A DNA stretch of 44,029 nucleotides, taken from the NCBI GenBank assembly GCA_902800055.1, contig CADCCW010000015.1:1-44029 (forward strand), in the 5' to 3' direction. Positions 6,388 to 15,427 of the stretch are shown one piece after another. This DNA comes from an uncultured bacterium (GTDB taxonomy: Bacteria > Verrucomicrobiota > Kiritimatiellia > RFP12 > UBA1067). The number at the start of each line of letters is the position of its first letter. Positions within the stretch are counted from its first letter, which is position 1. The position numbers and the translations under genes are program-made. Below the pieces are notes generated by a model that was not told the DNA's origin, ran no database searches, and saw nothing but the letters and a program-made list of their open reading frames with translations.

Positions 6388-7491
6388 CTATACAAACTGA
6401 GTAATGGTCGCGGCGACGGATCCGGGATTGCGGAGAATCGCCGCGAGATACGGCTTCACGTCATTGGGCCAGCTCGCGCATATTTTCACCGGCTGATCGC
6501 CCGGACGCGAGAGGACGATCTCGCGCATGCGCTCGTGGTTGACCCACATATTGCTATCGGCTAGGCGAACATTGAACGATCCGCCATATTCAAATCGCCT
6601 GCGAAGTCCTATGCCGCCAACGCCAATGAACGTCTCGCCGTTTCCGTGGTCCAGCGTCATCGTCCGTTTCCCGAAGAGCGCATAGACAAGTTGCACAATC
6701 GGGAAGAGCGAACAGAACCCAAAGGCGACGAAGACCGGCAACGGAATCTCCGCGCGCTTCCACCAGAGAACCGCGGAGAAAACCGCCAGGACAAGAACAA
6801 GCACAAGTGCGAGCCCCCAGACGACACGGCGATAAAAGACGACAATTCGTCCCTCGTAGTCGCGTGTCACGGCAATGCCCTTCGGCGGTCTTGCGGAGAA
6901 CAGCACGTTGTCGGCAAGTTCCTGCGCTGCCTCTTCTTCCACGCAACCGTCCGTCGCGGCATTCAGTTCCGCCGGCGTCGCCGCACGGCAATCGGCAACC
7001 TCCTTCGCAAGGTCGCACAAGGTTCGTATCCGGGCCGCGTCCGTGGAGGAATATATCTCCATCGGTTCGCCAACAGCAGGAGACGTCTTGACGTAAAGGC
7101 GATAGTGGGTCGTGCAGCCATGCTTGCCGTGCGTGACATACTCATCCGTGCCAATTTCGCAATTCGCCGTGAAGGCAAACTTTTTTGTCAGTCCAAGTCT
7201 TCCGATTCCGGTGAATCTGATGCAGCCGGAGCGCGAGAACCTGATTGTCGTGTGTCCGAGAATCATCATGATGACAATGCACGAAACAATGATCTCACCT
7301 GCGAAGAATGGGAGCGAAAACAGAAGTTCACCGACACGGAACGGCCCGTTCATCAAACTTATGGCGAGCTTGTAGCAACCAAATGACCACCCGGTCAGCC
7401 ACAGCGCAAGAAAGATGCAAACAGGATTCCAAAGCCTGAACCTCGCGATCACGACCTTTTCGCCGTCAACCTCCCTACGCTCAATTTTCAT
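6388..7491 (-). CDS. Membrane protein with internal duplication, unknown function
   Basis: The 367-residue product appears to consist of two similar halves. Each begins with a short beta-rich lead, then a pair of membrane helices (about 22-75 and 235-285). A soluble part with a matching pattern follows: TGIGRLGLTKKFAF in the first half and VGGIGLRRRFEY in the second. This hairpin-plus-beta-domain layout recalls bacterial PH-like membrane proteins, but that is only a resemblance. The start ATG at 7491 was chosen because the upstream continuation overlaps vsr and lacks membrane-protein character. It is followed 11 nt later by the DgkA gene, so the two are probably co-transcribed. Confidence 0.7.
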   Translation of the reverse strand: MKIERREVDGEKVVIARFRLWNPVCIFLALWLTGWSFGCYKLAISLMNGPFRVGELLFSLPFFAGEIIVSCIVIMMILGHTTIRFSRSGCIRFTGIGRLGLTKKFAFTANCEIGTDEYVTHGKHGCTTHYRLYVKTSPAVGEPMEIYSSTDAARIRTLCDLAKEVADCRAATPAELNAATDGCVEEEAAQELADNVLFSARPPKGIAVTRDYEGRIVVFYRRVVWGLALVLVLVLAVFSAVLWWKRAEIPLPVFVAFGFCSLFPIVQLVYALFGKRTMTLDHGNGETFIGVGGIGLRRRFEYGGSFNVRLADSNMWVNHERMREIVLSRPGDQPVKICASWPNDVKPYLAAILRNPGSVAATITQFV

Positions 7492-7519
7492 TTTGCTTTT
7501 GTAAATAAGGTTTATGTCA

Positions 7520-7978
7520 TTAAGTCCATTTTGCGAGATGGCGGAGGATGAAGGCGAAGGTTTTTTCGCGTTCCTTTTCCGTCTTGAGGGCACATTCCCA
7601 GACGATGATGAGGTTCCAGCCCTGCTCCGCCCACGCCTTCTCGTGCTCCGCGTCGCGGCGGACGTTCCGCCGGAACTTGGCGTTCCAGAACGCGCGGTTG
7701 GTCTTCGGACGCGTCGCCGTCTGGCAGTCGGCGGTCTGCACCAACTTGCGTCCATCCCACTCCCAGCCATGCTGGTGCCAGAAGCAGCCGCGCACCTCGA
7801 TGAGCGCGCGGCACTTCGGGATCACGATGTCGGGATGGCCGACGATGTGCCGGTCGCAGACGCGGAAGCGGTAGCCGTTCGCCCAGAGCATCTTCCTCAC
7901 GCGCATCTCTGGCAGCGTGTCGCGCGAATGAATCGCCGACATCACCTTCGACCGCAGCTCTGGGCTTATCGTGTCCAT
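7520..7978 (-). CDS. vsr: Very short patch repair endonuclease (Vsr)
   Basis: Vsr nicks DNA beside T:G mismatches that arise by deamination of 5-methylcytosine. The 152-residue product has the family hallmarks: MSAIHSRDTLPEMRVRKMLWANGYRFRV at the N-terminus (given here only as a landmark to residues 13-40), HPDIVIPKCRALIEVRGCFWHQH with the catalytic Asp and metal-site His/Cys residues, and WNLIIVWEC near the C-terminus. The length is typical. Vsr genes usually sit beside a cytosine-5 methyltransferase, and none is present here. This one lies 50 nt downstream of the MoxR gene with no clear SD sequence. It may have arrived by transfer and be expressed from upstream transcription. Confidence 0.93.
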   Translation of the reverse strand: MDTISPELRSKVMSAIHSRDTLPEMRVRKMLWANGYRFRVCDRHIVGHPDIVIPKCRALIEVRGCFWHQHGWEWDGRKLVQTADCQTATRPKTNRAFWNAKFRRNVRRDAEHEKAWAEQGWNLIIVWECALKTEKEREKTFAFILRHLAKWT

Positions 7979-8028
7979 GAACGGGATGACCCGCGGATTG
8001 CCGGCGTCGCGGCGGATGCCGTGATGCG

Positions 8029-8991
8029 CTACGGGACCGGGACTTCGGAGAGGATCTTGTCGATGACCTTGTCGGAGGTGATGCCCTCGGCCTCGGCTTC
8101 GTAGGTGAGCAGGATGCGGTGGCGGAGGACGTCGTGGACGACCTCCTTCACGTCCTGGGGCGTGGCGTAGGCGCGGCCGTGCATGAGCGCGTTGCCGCGC
8201 GCGGCGAGGTTCAGGGCCAGCGTCGCGCGCGGGCTCGCCCCGTTCTGAATCATCGCGTCTCCCTCGCGCGTCTTGAAGACGATGTCGAGGATGTAGTCTC
8301 CCACCTTCTCGTCGCAGTACACTTCGGCGAGCGTCGCGCGCAGGGCGTCGACGTCCGCCGCCGAGCAGACCGCCTTCGCCACCGGCGCCGCCGTGCTGCC
8401 GGCAAAGCGCTGCATGATGCGCCGCTCGTCCGCCTTGGACGGCGTCTCGACGAGGCACTTGAACATGAAACGGTCGACCTGCGCCTCCGGCAGCGGGTAA
8501 GTGCCCTCCTGCTCGATCGGGTTCTGCGTCGCCAGGACGAGGAACGGCCGCGGCAGGCTATATGTCTCGTCGCCGATCGTCACCTGGCGCTCCTGCATCG
8601 CCTCCAAGAGCGCCGACTGCACCTTCGCCGGCGCGCGGTTGATCTCGTCCGCGAGCAGCAGATTGGTGAAGACCGGTCCTTTCTTCGGCGTGAACTCGCC
8701 GGTCTTCGGCGAGTAGACGAGCGTGCCCACGACGTCCGCAGGCAGCAGATCCGGGGTGAAGGAGATGCGCCTAAAGTCGAGGCCGAGCGTCTTCGCGAGC
8801 GTGTTCACCGAGAGCGTCTTCGCCAACCCCGGCACGCCCTCGAGCAGGATGTGTCCGTCGGTGATCATCGCCAGCACGAGCCGGTCGACGAGCTTCTCCT
8901 GGCCGACGATCACCTTGCCCACCTCCTCGCGAATCCTCGTCACGAGCTCGCCCTGCGCGGCGATGCGGTTGGTTGCTTCCTTAAGGTCCAT
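8029..8991 (-). CDS. MoxR-family AAA+ ATPase
   Basis: MoxR ATPases act as chaperones in assembly or metal insertion of partner proteins. The 320-residue product has Walker A GVPGLAKT (about 51-58), Walker B LLLADEINRAP (about 108-118), a sensor segment ATQNPIEQEGTYPLPEAQVDRF, and a C-terminal lid with SPRATLAL. The start at 8991 is set by GGAGG at the very end of dnaG, and the ATG comes one base after the dnaG stop, so translation is probably coupled. The usual partners (DUF58, von Willebrand factor A or transglutaminase-like proteins) are absent. The next gene is vsr. Confidence 0.93.
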   Translation of the reverse strand: MDLKEATNRIAAQGELVTRIREEVGKVIVGQEKLVDRLVLAMITDGHILLEGVPGLAKTLSVNTLAKTLGLDFRRISFTPDLLPADVVGTLVYSPKTGEFTPKKGPVFTNLLLADEINRAPAKVQSALLEAMQERQVTIGDETYSLPRPFLVLATQNPIEQEGTYPLPEAQVDRFMFKCLVETPSKADERRIMQRFAGSTAAPVAKAVCSAADVDALRATLAEVYCDEKVGDYILDIVFKTREGDAMIQNGASPRATLALNLAARGNALMHGRAYATPQDVKEVVHDVLRHRILLTYEAEAEGITSDKVIDKILSEVPVP

Positions 8992-8992
8992 T

Positions 8993-10963
8993 TCAGTTTC
9001 CTCCGTTTTCCTTGTTGTGGTTGTCTTTAAGTCCATTGTCGCACTTGCCGGCGAGCTCCGCGCGCCACGCGCGCAACAGCGCCTTCGCCTCCGGCCAGCG
9101 GACCTGGGTAAAGCGCTTGGCGTCCATCGCCAGCCTGAGCTTGAGCCGCGCCGTCTCGCCCTCCGCGGCGGCCGGCAGTTCGCCGCGCACCCGGTTGAGG
9201 CGGTCCTGCCAGAAAAACCGGACGAAGTCCTGCATGACCTCCACCGTCTCCATCGAGGCCGAATGCGCTTTCTGCTGCTCTGCCAGCGCCGCGTCGAACC
9301 AGTTGCGCTCGTCGCCGGAAAGCTTCTCGCCCCACGCCGCGAAGACATCCTCGCCGGTCACCGCCCCCGTCCGCCAAGTCTCCACAAACGCGCGGGTAAA
9401 CGGGTGGACGAAGACCTCTGGCGGCAGGAACTCGCCGAGCATGCCGTCGATCGTCTTCGCGTCCGCGGCACACTCGTTCGCGAGCAGAAAGGCGCAGAAC
9501 GCGCGCTCGCGCGGCGGCGGCGGAATCGCCTTCGCCGCGTCGACGCCGGGGACGGGCTCGCCGCCGGGGCCGTCGCCGATGAAAGGCTCGACGTCGTCCT
9601 CGACGTCCTCGACCGGCTCCGGGGCCGGCTGCGGGCGCGGACGGCGCGCCGCCGCCGCGCGCACCTTCTCGAGCTCCTCGGCAAGCGCGGCGGAAGGTAT
9701 CTTCAGGATTCCCGCGGCCTCGGCGACCATCGACGCGCGCTGGACGGCGTTGGCGGCGCAGGCAATGGTGGCGAGCACCTCCTTGACGACGCGGTTGACG
9801 CCGTCCACGCTGTCGGGGTTCGCCTCCTTCGCGCGCTCGGCGCGGACCTGGAATGACATGATCGACTCGGCGCCGTCGAGCATCCGCCGGAAGTCGTCTG
9901 CCGGATGAGCGCGGAGGAACGAGTCGGGGTCGTCGCCGTTCGGCAGCGACACCACCCGCACCGGCACTTCCGCCGCGAGCAGCAGCCGCGCGGACTTCAC
10001 CGTCGCCTTGTGCCCGGCCGCGTCGTCGTCGTAGACGAGCACCGCCGCGTCGGTCACGCGCTTGAGCATCTTGACGTGCTCCTCGGTGAAGGCGGTGCCC
10101 TGGCCGGCGACGGAGTTGGCGAAGCCGGCAAGGTGGAGGCGGATGCAGTCGATCTGTCCCTCGCAGACGATCACCTCGTGGCGCGGCGACTTGGCGATCG
10201 CCGCGGCTGCGCGGTCGAACCCGAAGAGCACCGACCCCTTCTTGAAGATCGGGGTCTCGGGGGAGTTGACGTACTTGCCCGAGCGCTTGTCCTCGACGAG
10301 CTGGCGGCCGGAAAAGCCGACGACACGCCCCTGCTTGTCGCGGATTGCAAACATCAGCCGCCCGCCGAATCGGTGGTAGCCGCTGTCGCCGGCGCGCTTC
10401 GGCGGCAGCGCCACGCCGGCGGCCTCGAGCTCCTCGGGCGTGTAGCCGTATTTCGCCGCCCACTTGAAGATCACCGCCGCGCCGGCTGGCGCGTAGCCGA
10501 TCGTCCAGGCCTCCTGCGCCTCCTCGCCCAGGTCGCGCGCGACAAGGTACTTGCGAGCTGTCTCCGCCTCCTTCAGCTTCTTGAGGCACCGGCAGTAGAA
10601 CGCGGCCAGCTCAGCCATCAGCGCGTAGAGCCGCTTGCGCCGCCCGGCCTGCGGGTCTTCGCGCTCCTCGATCTCGATTCCGCACTGCGCGGCGAGCTTG
10701 CGCACCGCCTCGACGAAGGAAAGCCCCTCCATCTTCTGCACGAACTTGATCGCGTCGCCGGACTCGCCGCAGCCGAAGCAGTGGTAGAACCCCTTCGCCT
10801 CGTTGATGTTGAAGGACGGGGTCTTCTCCTGATGGAAGGGGCAGCACGCCTTTTTCGACGCGCCCGCCTGGCGTACCGCTACGCCATACGACGATATGAG
10901 GTCGGCGAGGTCGATCCTTTGCTTGATCTCCTCTACCGTCGCTTCTGTGATACCCCTTGCCAT
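8993..10963 (-). CDS. dnaG: DNA primase DnaG
   Basis: DnaG synthesises RNA primers for DNA replication. The 656-residue protein has the N-terminal CHC2 zinc finger (C40/C41, H44, C62, C65 within CCPFHQEKTPSF and YHCFGCGESGD). The catalytic core follows, with Toprim signatures EVIVCEGQIDCI and VLVYDDDAAGHKA. The C-terminal helicase-binding region carries a Pro/Glu-rich linker around residue 450. The length is typical. It has its own extended -10 promoter (10972-10980) only 8 nt before the ATG, so the message is predicted to be leaderless. Its end carries the SD sequence for the downstream MoxR gene. Confidence 0.97.
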   Translation of the reverse strand: MARGITEATVEEIKQRIDLADLISSYGVAVRQAGASKKACCPFHQEKTPSFNINEAKGFYHCFGCGESGDAIKFVQKMEGLSFVEAVRKLAAQCGIEIEEREDPQAGRRKRLYALMAELAAFYCRCLKKLKEAETARKYLVARDLGEEAQEAWTIGYAPAGAAVIFKWAAKYGYTPEELEAAGVALPPKRAGDSGYHRFGGRLMFAIRDKQGRVVGFSGRQLVEDKRSGKYVNSPETPIFKKGSVLFGFDRAAAAIAKSPRHEVIVCEGQIDCIRLHLAGFANSVAGQGTAFTEEHVKMLKRVTDAAVLVYDDDAAGHKATVKSARLLLAAEVPVRVVSLPNGDDPDSFLRAHPADDFRRMLDGAESIMSFQVRAERAKEANPDSVDGVNRVVKEVLATIACAANAVQRASMVAEAAGILKIPSAALAEELEKVRAAAARRPRPQPAPEPVEDVEDDVEPFIGDGPGGEPVPGVDAAKAIPPPPRERAFCAFLLANECAADAKTIDGMLGEFLPPEVFVHPFTRAFVETWRTGAVTGEDVFAAWGEKLSGDERNWFDAALAEQQKAHSASMETVEVMQDFVRFFWQDRLNRVRGELPAAAEGETARLKLRLAMDAKRFTQVRWPEAKALLRAWRAELAGKCDNGLKDNHNKENGGN

Positions 10964-10971
10964 TGTGGCGT

Positions 10972-10980
10972 ATTATACCA
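10972..10980 (-). promoter_or_regulatory. Extended -10 promoter of dnaG
   Basis: Minus-strand TGGTATAAT ends 8 nt before the dnaG ATG at 10963. No -35 match is visible at 17 nt. A small hairpin (GGACG / CGTCC, 10988-11002) over the end of the upstream gene lies just before it. Confidence 0.8.
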
Positions 10981-10993
10981 TAATGGCGGACGT

Positions 10994-11578
10994 CTATCGT
11001 CCTCGGTTCAGTCGCCGGCGGAGGTCGCGCCAGCCGGGAAGACGCTCGTCCATGAGCCGCTGGAACCCGGGACCGTGGTCCGCCACGCGCAGATGCGTGA
11101 GCTCGTGCACCACCACATACTCCACCAGCTCCCGCGCCTTGCGCGCCAGCTCCAGGCTGTAGACCACCCGTCGGCGGCGGATATGGCAGGAGCCCCAGAT
11201 GGACTTCATCCGCCGCGTCGACCACCCCACACCCTCCTCGCCAAGCCGGACGCACCACGCGCCGTGCAGCTCGGCGACGAGCCCCTTCAGCTCCAGGACC
11301 TCGGCGTCGGTCACCTCGCCTTCCGGCGGCGGCCGCAACGCCATCTCGGCGCGGGTCTTGGCCACCCAGCCCCATTTCGAGCGCAGGAAATCCTCCGCAT
11401 AGGCGAGCGAGCAGCCCCACTTCGGCAGCGACAGCGCCACCACGCCGTCCGGGCCGATGCGGATGTTGACCCGCCTCACCCGCTTGCGCTCGACGACGAC
11501 CCTGACGTCGCCGAGCAGGTTCTCGCCAACGCGGATGGGGCCGAAGAGCGCGAAGTCGCAGTTCAAATCACCGCGCAT
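10994..11578 (-). CDS. YgjP-like (DUF45, M48-clan) metallopeptidase
   Basis: The 194-residue product carries the zinc-protease signature HELTHLRVADHGPGF near residue 160 (two His and Glu, with a third His downstream), preceded by RMKSIWGSC. Both are diagnostic of the YgjP/DUF45 family. Members are small cytosolic zinc proteins, and their substrates are largely uncharacterised. The ATG at 11578 overlaps the end of the phosphofructokinase gene by 16 nt, so it is the third gene of a pgi-pfp operon. dnaG downstream has its own promoter. Confidence 0.88.
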   Translation of the reverse strand: MRGDLNCDFALFGPIRVGENLLGDVRVVVERKRVRRVNIRIGPDGVVALSLPKWGCSLAYAEDFLRSKWGWVAKTRAEMALRPPPEGEVTDAEVLELKGLVAELHGAWCVRLGEEGVGWSTRRMKSIWGSCHIRRRRVVYSLELARKARELVEYVVVHELTHLRVADHGPGFQRLMDERLPGWRDLRRRLNRGR

Positions 11579-12759
11579 GCCGGCAGCTCGCCGACGAGCG
11601 GACGGGCGTAGTCGATGAACGCCTGGGTGACGTCGTGGCCGTTCTTGGCGATGAACTCACGCGGTAGCGAGCGCGTCTCCTTCGCCGCGTCGGCGATCGG
11701 GCGCGCGGCGTAGGCGACGCGGTAGGCGCGCCCTTCCTCGCGCAGGATGCCGATGGTGCCCTTGGTGACGCCGGACTCGAGCGCGGCGCGCACGGCCGCC
11801 GCGCCGGCGAAGAACGCCTCCTCGGCGTCGGTGCGCGAGCGGATGCCCGGGAACGAGCGCTGGAGGTAGCCGAAGGTGTCGGCACGCACGCGCTTCACCC
11901 CGGCCTTCGCCTTCACGAGCCTCGCGAGGGCGTCGCCGAGCGCGCCGGTGCCGGACATCTGCACGTTGCCGTGGCTGTCGACCTCGCCCGAGCCGAGCTT
12001 CGCGCCGATCGCCACACCGTCTTTGCCGCGGATGCCCTCGGAGACCGCGATCACGCAGCGGCCGAACTTCTTCATCGCCGCCTTGACGTCCTTGACGAAC
12101 CGGCCCTCCGAGAACGGCACCTCCGGCAGGTAGATGAGGTGCGGGCCGTCGTCCGGGCGTTCCCGCGCGAGCGCGCTCGCGGCGGTGAGGAAGCCGGCGT
12201 CGCGGCCCATGACGACGTCGATCTTCACCCCGCCGAGGGCGCGGTTGTCGAGGTCGTCGCCCTTCACCGCCGAAGCCACGAACCTTGCCGCGGAGCCGAA
12301 GCCGGGCGTGTGGTCGCAGGAGCGCAGGTCGTTGTCGATCGTCTTCGGGATGTGGAAGCAGACGAGCGGGTAGCCGTCCTTCTCCGCCTCCTCGGCGACG
12401 ATGCGCGCGGCGTCGGCGGAGTCGTTGCCGCCGATGTAGAAAAAGTAGCCGACCGAGAGCCGGCGGAACTCCTCGAAGATGCGGCGGCAGTCCTCGCGCG
12501 TCGGCTTGAGGCGGCAGCTGCCGAGGGCGGAGGATGGCGTCGCGGCGATCGCCATGAGCTTCTTCTCGGACACCTTGCGCAGGTCGACGTAGTCGCGCGC
12601 GAGGATGCCGGCGATGCCGTGCACCGCGCCGTAGATGCGGCCGATGCGCGCGCCGGTGCGCTTCGAGCGCGCCGCCAGCACCGCGCCGACGAGGCTCTCG
12701 TTGATCACCATCGAAGGTCCGCCCGACTGGGCGATCACCATGTTGTTCGCCTTCTTCAT
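11563..12759 (-). CDS. pfp: Pyrophosphate-dependent 6-phosphofructokinase
   Basis: The enzyme catalyses the reversible step fructose 6-phosphate + PPi to fructose 1,6-bisphosphate + Pi in glycolysis. The 398-residue product has IAQSGGPSMVINESL at the N-terminus and GGNDSADAA, where Asp replaces the Gly of ATP enzymes. It also has PKTIDNDL, with the Lys typical of PPi enzymes, and MGRDAGFL. The Asp plus Lys pair is the accepted marker for PPi use. It starts 18 nt after the pgi stop, preceded by AAAGGGGA, so pgi and pfp form a glycolytic operon. A second phosphofructokinase with the ATP-type Gly lies at 24233-25603. Confidence 0.94.
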   Translation of the reverse strand: MKKANNMVIAQSGGPSMVINESLVGAVLAARSKRTGARIGRIYGAVHGIAGILARDYVDLRKVSEKKLMAIAATPSSALGSCRLKPTREDCRRIFEEFRRLSVGYFFYIGGNDSADAARIVAEEAEKDGYPLVCFHIPKTIDNDLRSCDHTPGFGSAARFVASAVKGDDLDNRALGGVKIDVVMGRDAGFLTAASALARERPDDGPHLIYLPEVPFSEGRFVKDVKAAMKKFGRCVIAVSEGIRGKDGVAIGAKLGSGEVDSHGNVQMSGTGALGDALARLVKAKAGVKRVRADTFGYLQRSFPGIRSRTDAEEAFFAGAAAVRAALESGVTKGTIGILREEGRAYRVAYAARPIADAAKETRSLPREFIAKNGHDVTQAFIDYARPLVGELPACAVI

Positions 12760-12777
12760 CGCCAGTCCCCTTTCCCG

Positions 12778-14391
12778 TCAGCGGCCGAGCGCCTTGCGGT
12801 AGCGCGCGATGAGCGCGTTGGTGGAGGAGTCGTGCCTAAGCTCCGGCTTCTCGGCCGTGAGGTCCTTGAGCACGTTCTTCGCCAGCACCTTGCCGAGCTG
12901 GACGCCCCACTGGTCGAAGCTGTAGATGTTCCAGATCACGCCCTGCACGAACACCTTGTGCTCGTAGAGCGCGACGAGCGCGCCGAGCGTCTCGGGGGTG
13001 AGCTCCTCGGCGAGGAGAGTGTTGGTTGGCTTGTTGCCCTCGAAGGTCTTGAACGGCACCAGCTCCTCCGGGTCGCCTTCGGCGCGGCACTCGTCGGCGG
13101 TCTTACCGAAGGCGAGCGCCTCGGTCTGGGCGAAGAAGTTCGCCATCAGCTTGTCGTGGTGGTCGCCGATCGGGTTGTGCGTGCTCGCGAAGCCGATGAA
13201 GTCGCAGGGGATGAGGTGGGTGCCCTGGTGGATGAGCTGGTAGAACGAGTGCTGGCCGTTGGTGCCCGGCTCGCCCCATTCCACCGGACCGGTCGAGTAG
13301 TTGACGCGGCGGCCGTCGCGGTCCACGCACTTGCCGTTGGACTCCATGTCCATCTGCTGCAGGTACGCGGGGAAACGGCTCAGGTACTGGTCGTAGGGCA
13401 GCACCGCGTAGGACTCGGCGCCGTAGCCGTTCGAGTAGAGGATGCCAAGGAGCGCGAGGGTGACCGGCAGGTTCTTCTCGAACGCGGCGGTGCGGAAGTG
13501 GCGGTCCATCTTCCAGTAGCCCTTCAGCAGGCGGGCGAAGTTGCGCGGTCCGACGAAGATCATGAGCGAGAGCCCGATCGCGGACGGCAGCGAGTAGCGG
13601 CCGCCGACCCAGTCCCAGAACCCGAACATGTTCTCGACGTCGATGCCGAACTTCGTGACCTCCGCGGCGTTGGTGGAGAGCGCCACGAAGTGCTTCGCCA
13701 CCGCCGCCTCGCTGCCGAGCTTGCCGACCAGCCACTCGCGCGCCGAGAGCGCGTTGGTCATCGTCTCCTGGGTGGTGAAGGTCTTGGAGGCGACGATGAA
13801 GAGCGTTTGGTCGGCCTTCACCTCGCGCAGCGTCTCGGCGAGGTGGGTGGAGTCGACGTTGGAGACGAAGAAGCACTTGATCGAGCGCTTGCCGAACGGC
13901 GTCAGGGCGATGTTCGCCATCACGGGGCCGAGGTCGCTGCCGCCGATGCCGATGTTGACGACGTACTTGATGCGCTTGCCGGTGAAGCCGCGGTGGACGC
14001 CCTTGCGGACGGCGTCGGCGAAGGCGCCCATCTTCGCGAGCGTCGCCCTGACGTCAGGCATCACGTCCTTGCCGTCGACGAACACCTTCGCCTCCGGGTC
14101 GACGTTGCGGAGCGCGGTGTGGAGGACGGCGCGGTTCTCGGTGCGGTTGATCTTCTCGCCGGTGAACATCCGCTCGATTTCGTCCTTGAGGCCGGACGCC
14201 TCGGCGAGGCCGCGCAGAGCCTTCATCACTGCGGCGTCGACGCGGTTCTTGGAGTAGTCGAGCGTCCAGCCCGCCGCGGAAATGGTGTACTTGCGCGCGC
14301 GGTTAGGGTCGCGCTCGAAGAGCTGCCTGATTGTCGTGTTCCTCGAGGCGGCGACCGCCGCCTCGACCTTCTTCCATGCTTCAGCGTTCAT
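12778..14391 (-). CDS. pgi: Glucose-6-phosphate isomerase
   Basis: This enzyme interconverts glucose 6-phosphate and fructose 6-phosphate. The 537-residue product is full length and carries the family signatures [11 protein letters not shown] (about 148-158), [11 protein letters not shown] (about 267-277), a [11 protein letters not shown] active-site region and [10 protein letters not shown] near the C-terminus. It is the first gene of pgi-pfp-ygjP. The promoter at 14422-14430 leaves a ~25-nt leader with an AGGCAA-like SD. That promoter shares DNA with the terminator of the preceding operon. Confidence 0.97.
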   Translation of the reverse strand: MNAEAWKKVEAAVAASRNTTIRQLFERDPNRARKYTISAAGWTLDYSKNRVDAAVMKALRGLAEASGLKDEIERMFTGEKINRTENRAVLHTALRNVDPEAKVFVDGKDVMPDVRATLAKMGAFADAVRKGVHRGFTGKRIKYVVNIGIGGSDLGPVMANIALTPFGKRSIKCFFVSNVDSTHLAETLREVKADQTLFIVASKTFTTQETMTNALSAREWLVGKLGSEAAVAKHFVALSTNAAEVTKFGIDVENMFGFWDWVGGRYSLPSAIGLSLMIFVGPRNFARLLKGYWKMDRHFRTAAFEKNLPVTLALLGILYSNGYGAESYAVLPYDQYLSRFPAYLQQMDMESNGKCVDRDGRRVNYSTGPVEWGEPGTNGQHSFYQLIHQGTHLIPCDFIGFASTHNPIGDHHDKLMANFFAQTEALAFGKTADECRAEGDPEELVPFKTFEGNKPTNTLLAEELTPETLGALVALYEHKVFVQGVIWNIYSFDQWGVQLGKVLAKNVLKDLTAEKPELRHDSSTNALIARYRKALGR

Positions 14392-14421
14392 TTATTGCCT
14401 TTCGGGTTGATTTGGCCGAAC

Positions 14422-14447
14422 ATTATACCAAAAATCGCGAACCGCGA
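14422..14447 (-). promoter_or_regulatory. Terminator hairpin merged with the pgi extended -10
   Basis: On the minus strand a 5-bp hairpin (TCGCG / CGCGA, 14435-14447) runs into five T (14434-14430). The last T begins TGGTATAAT (14430-14422). The hairpin can end the DUF6528 operon (stop at 14488) while the same bases carry the pgi promoter. Confidence 0.6.
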
Positions 14448-14487
14448 GGCGAAAATGATTTGCCCAAAGCGCAGCTCGGCGATATTG

Positions 14488-15399
14488 TCACTTGACCCAG
14501 CGAGCCTTGTAGATTCTCGCGCCGGGAATGGTGCGGAACGGCGAAAACACCGCCTTGCCGCCCTTCTCGCCAAGAACACACAGCTCCAGCGAGTCGGTCC
14601 ACCACTTCGTCTTGGCGGTCGTCACAAGGAAGCTCTTTCCGTCCGGCGAGGGATCGAAGCCCTTCACGCCAACCCGCTCGACGAAGAGGTCTTCGCGCCA
14701 CTTCTCCGTTGCCATGTCGAAGAAAAGGACCTTCTCGTTGGTCGTAATCGCAAGCAGCGAGGTGCCGGGCACGGGACGGAGGTCGTGTCCGTCTGCGGCG
14801 CCAAACGGCGCAAACGGCCAAGTCTTTTCGACCGCCGCCACCGGCTCGCCGTCCTTGCTGCGCGAAAGCGCACACCGGTGGAGGCCGGGCGTGTCGACGA
14901 GCCACAGCCATTTGCCGTCGTAGTGGAGCCCGTGCGGCGATTGGAACCCGAGCACCGACTTCTTCTGCAGCTCCGGCTTCATCGCCGCCTCGCCCGAAAT
15001 GTCGAAGAGGAAAAGCGCATCGCCGCCGCCGGTCGATACGACCGCCACCACGTCCTTGCCGACGAGCTCGATGGAATGGCTCCAGCCCCGGTTCGTTCCC
15101 CACGCCTCGGCCCTGCGCGTCGCGCGGTCAAGGACGGCCCAGCGTCCACCGCACGACACCATCAAAATCTTCTTGCCGCCGTCGACGCTCTTCGCCTCGG
15201 CGACATTGTCGGCGAAGGCGGCCTTGAACTTGCCGGGAATGCCGGGGTCGTCCGCGGCAGTCCAGCGCCATACATTGGAGCCCGCGTCGTCGTAGATGTC
15301 GATCGTCTGCCCGAGCTGGTCGCACACGACGATCTCCGTCGCCGCCGACACGCAGGCCATCGCCGCAACCGCGGCAGACATTGCCAACTTCATATGCAT
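14488..15399 (-). CDS. Secreted DUF6528-family protein (beta-propeller-like)
   Basis: The 303-residue product has a signal peptide (MHMKLAMSAAVAAMACVSAA). The rest is a repeat-rich beta fold with the features I associate with DUF6528: GHDLRPVPGTSLLAITT, KGFDPSPDGKSFLVTTAK and a C-terminal GARIYKARW. Such proteins are thought to be propeller-like, and their function is unknown. The start at 15399 is set by AGGGAG 9 nt upstream; a second ATG lies at 15393. It is the last gene of the four-gene operon that begins at 20123, 28 nt after the preceding stop. A role in recognising or processing an extracellular glycan is inference from the neighbours. Confidence 0.8.
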   Translation of the reverse strand: MHMKLAMSAAVAAMACVSAATEIVVCDQLGQTIDIYDDAGSNVWRWTAADDPGIPGKFKAAFADNVAEAKSVDGGKKILMVSCGGRWAVLDRATRRAEAWGTNRGWSHSIELVGKDVVAVVSTGGGDALFLFDISGEAAMKPELQKKSVLGFQSPHGLHYDGKWLWLVDTPGLHRCALSRSKDGEPVAAVEKTWPFAPFGAADGHDLRPVPGTSLLAITTNEKVLFFDMATEKWREDLFVERVGVKGFDPSPDGKSFLVTTAKTKWWTDSLELCVLGEKGGKAVFSPFRTIPGARIYKARWVK

Positions 15400-15427
15400 C
15401 TTGTTCTTCTCCCTGAAATATCCATGC

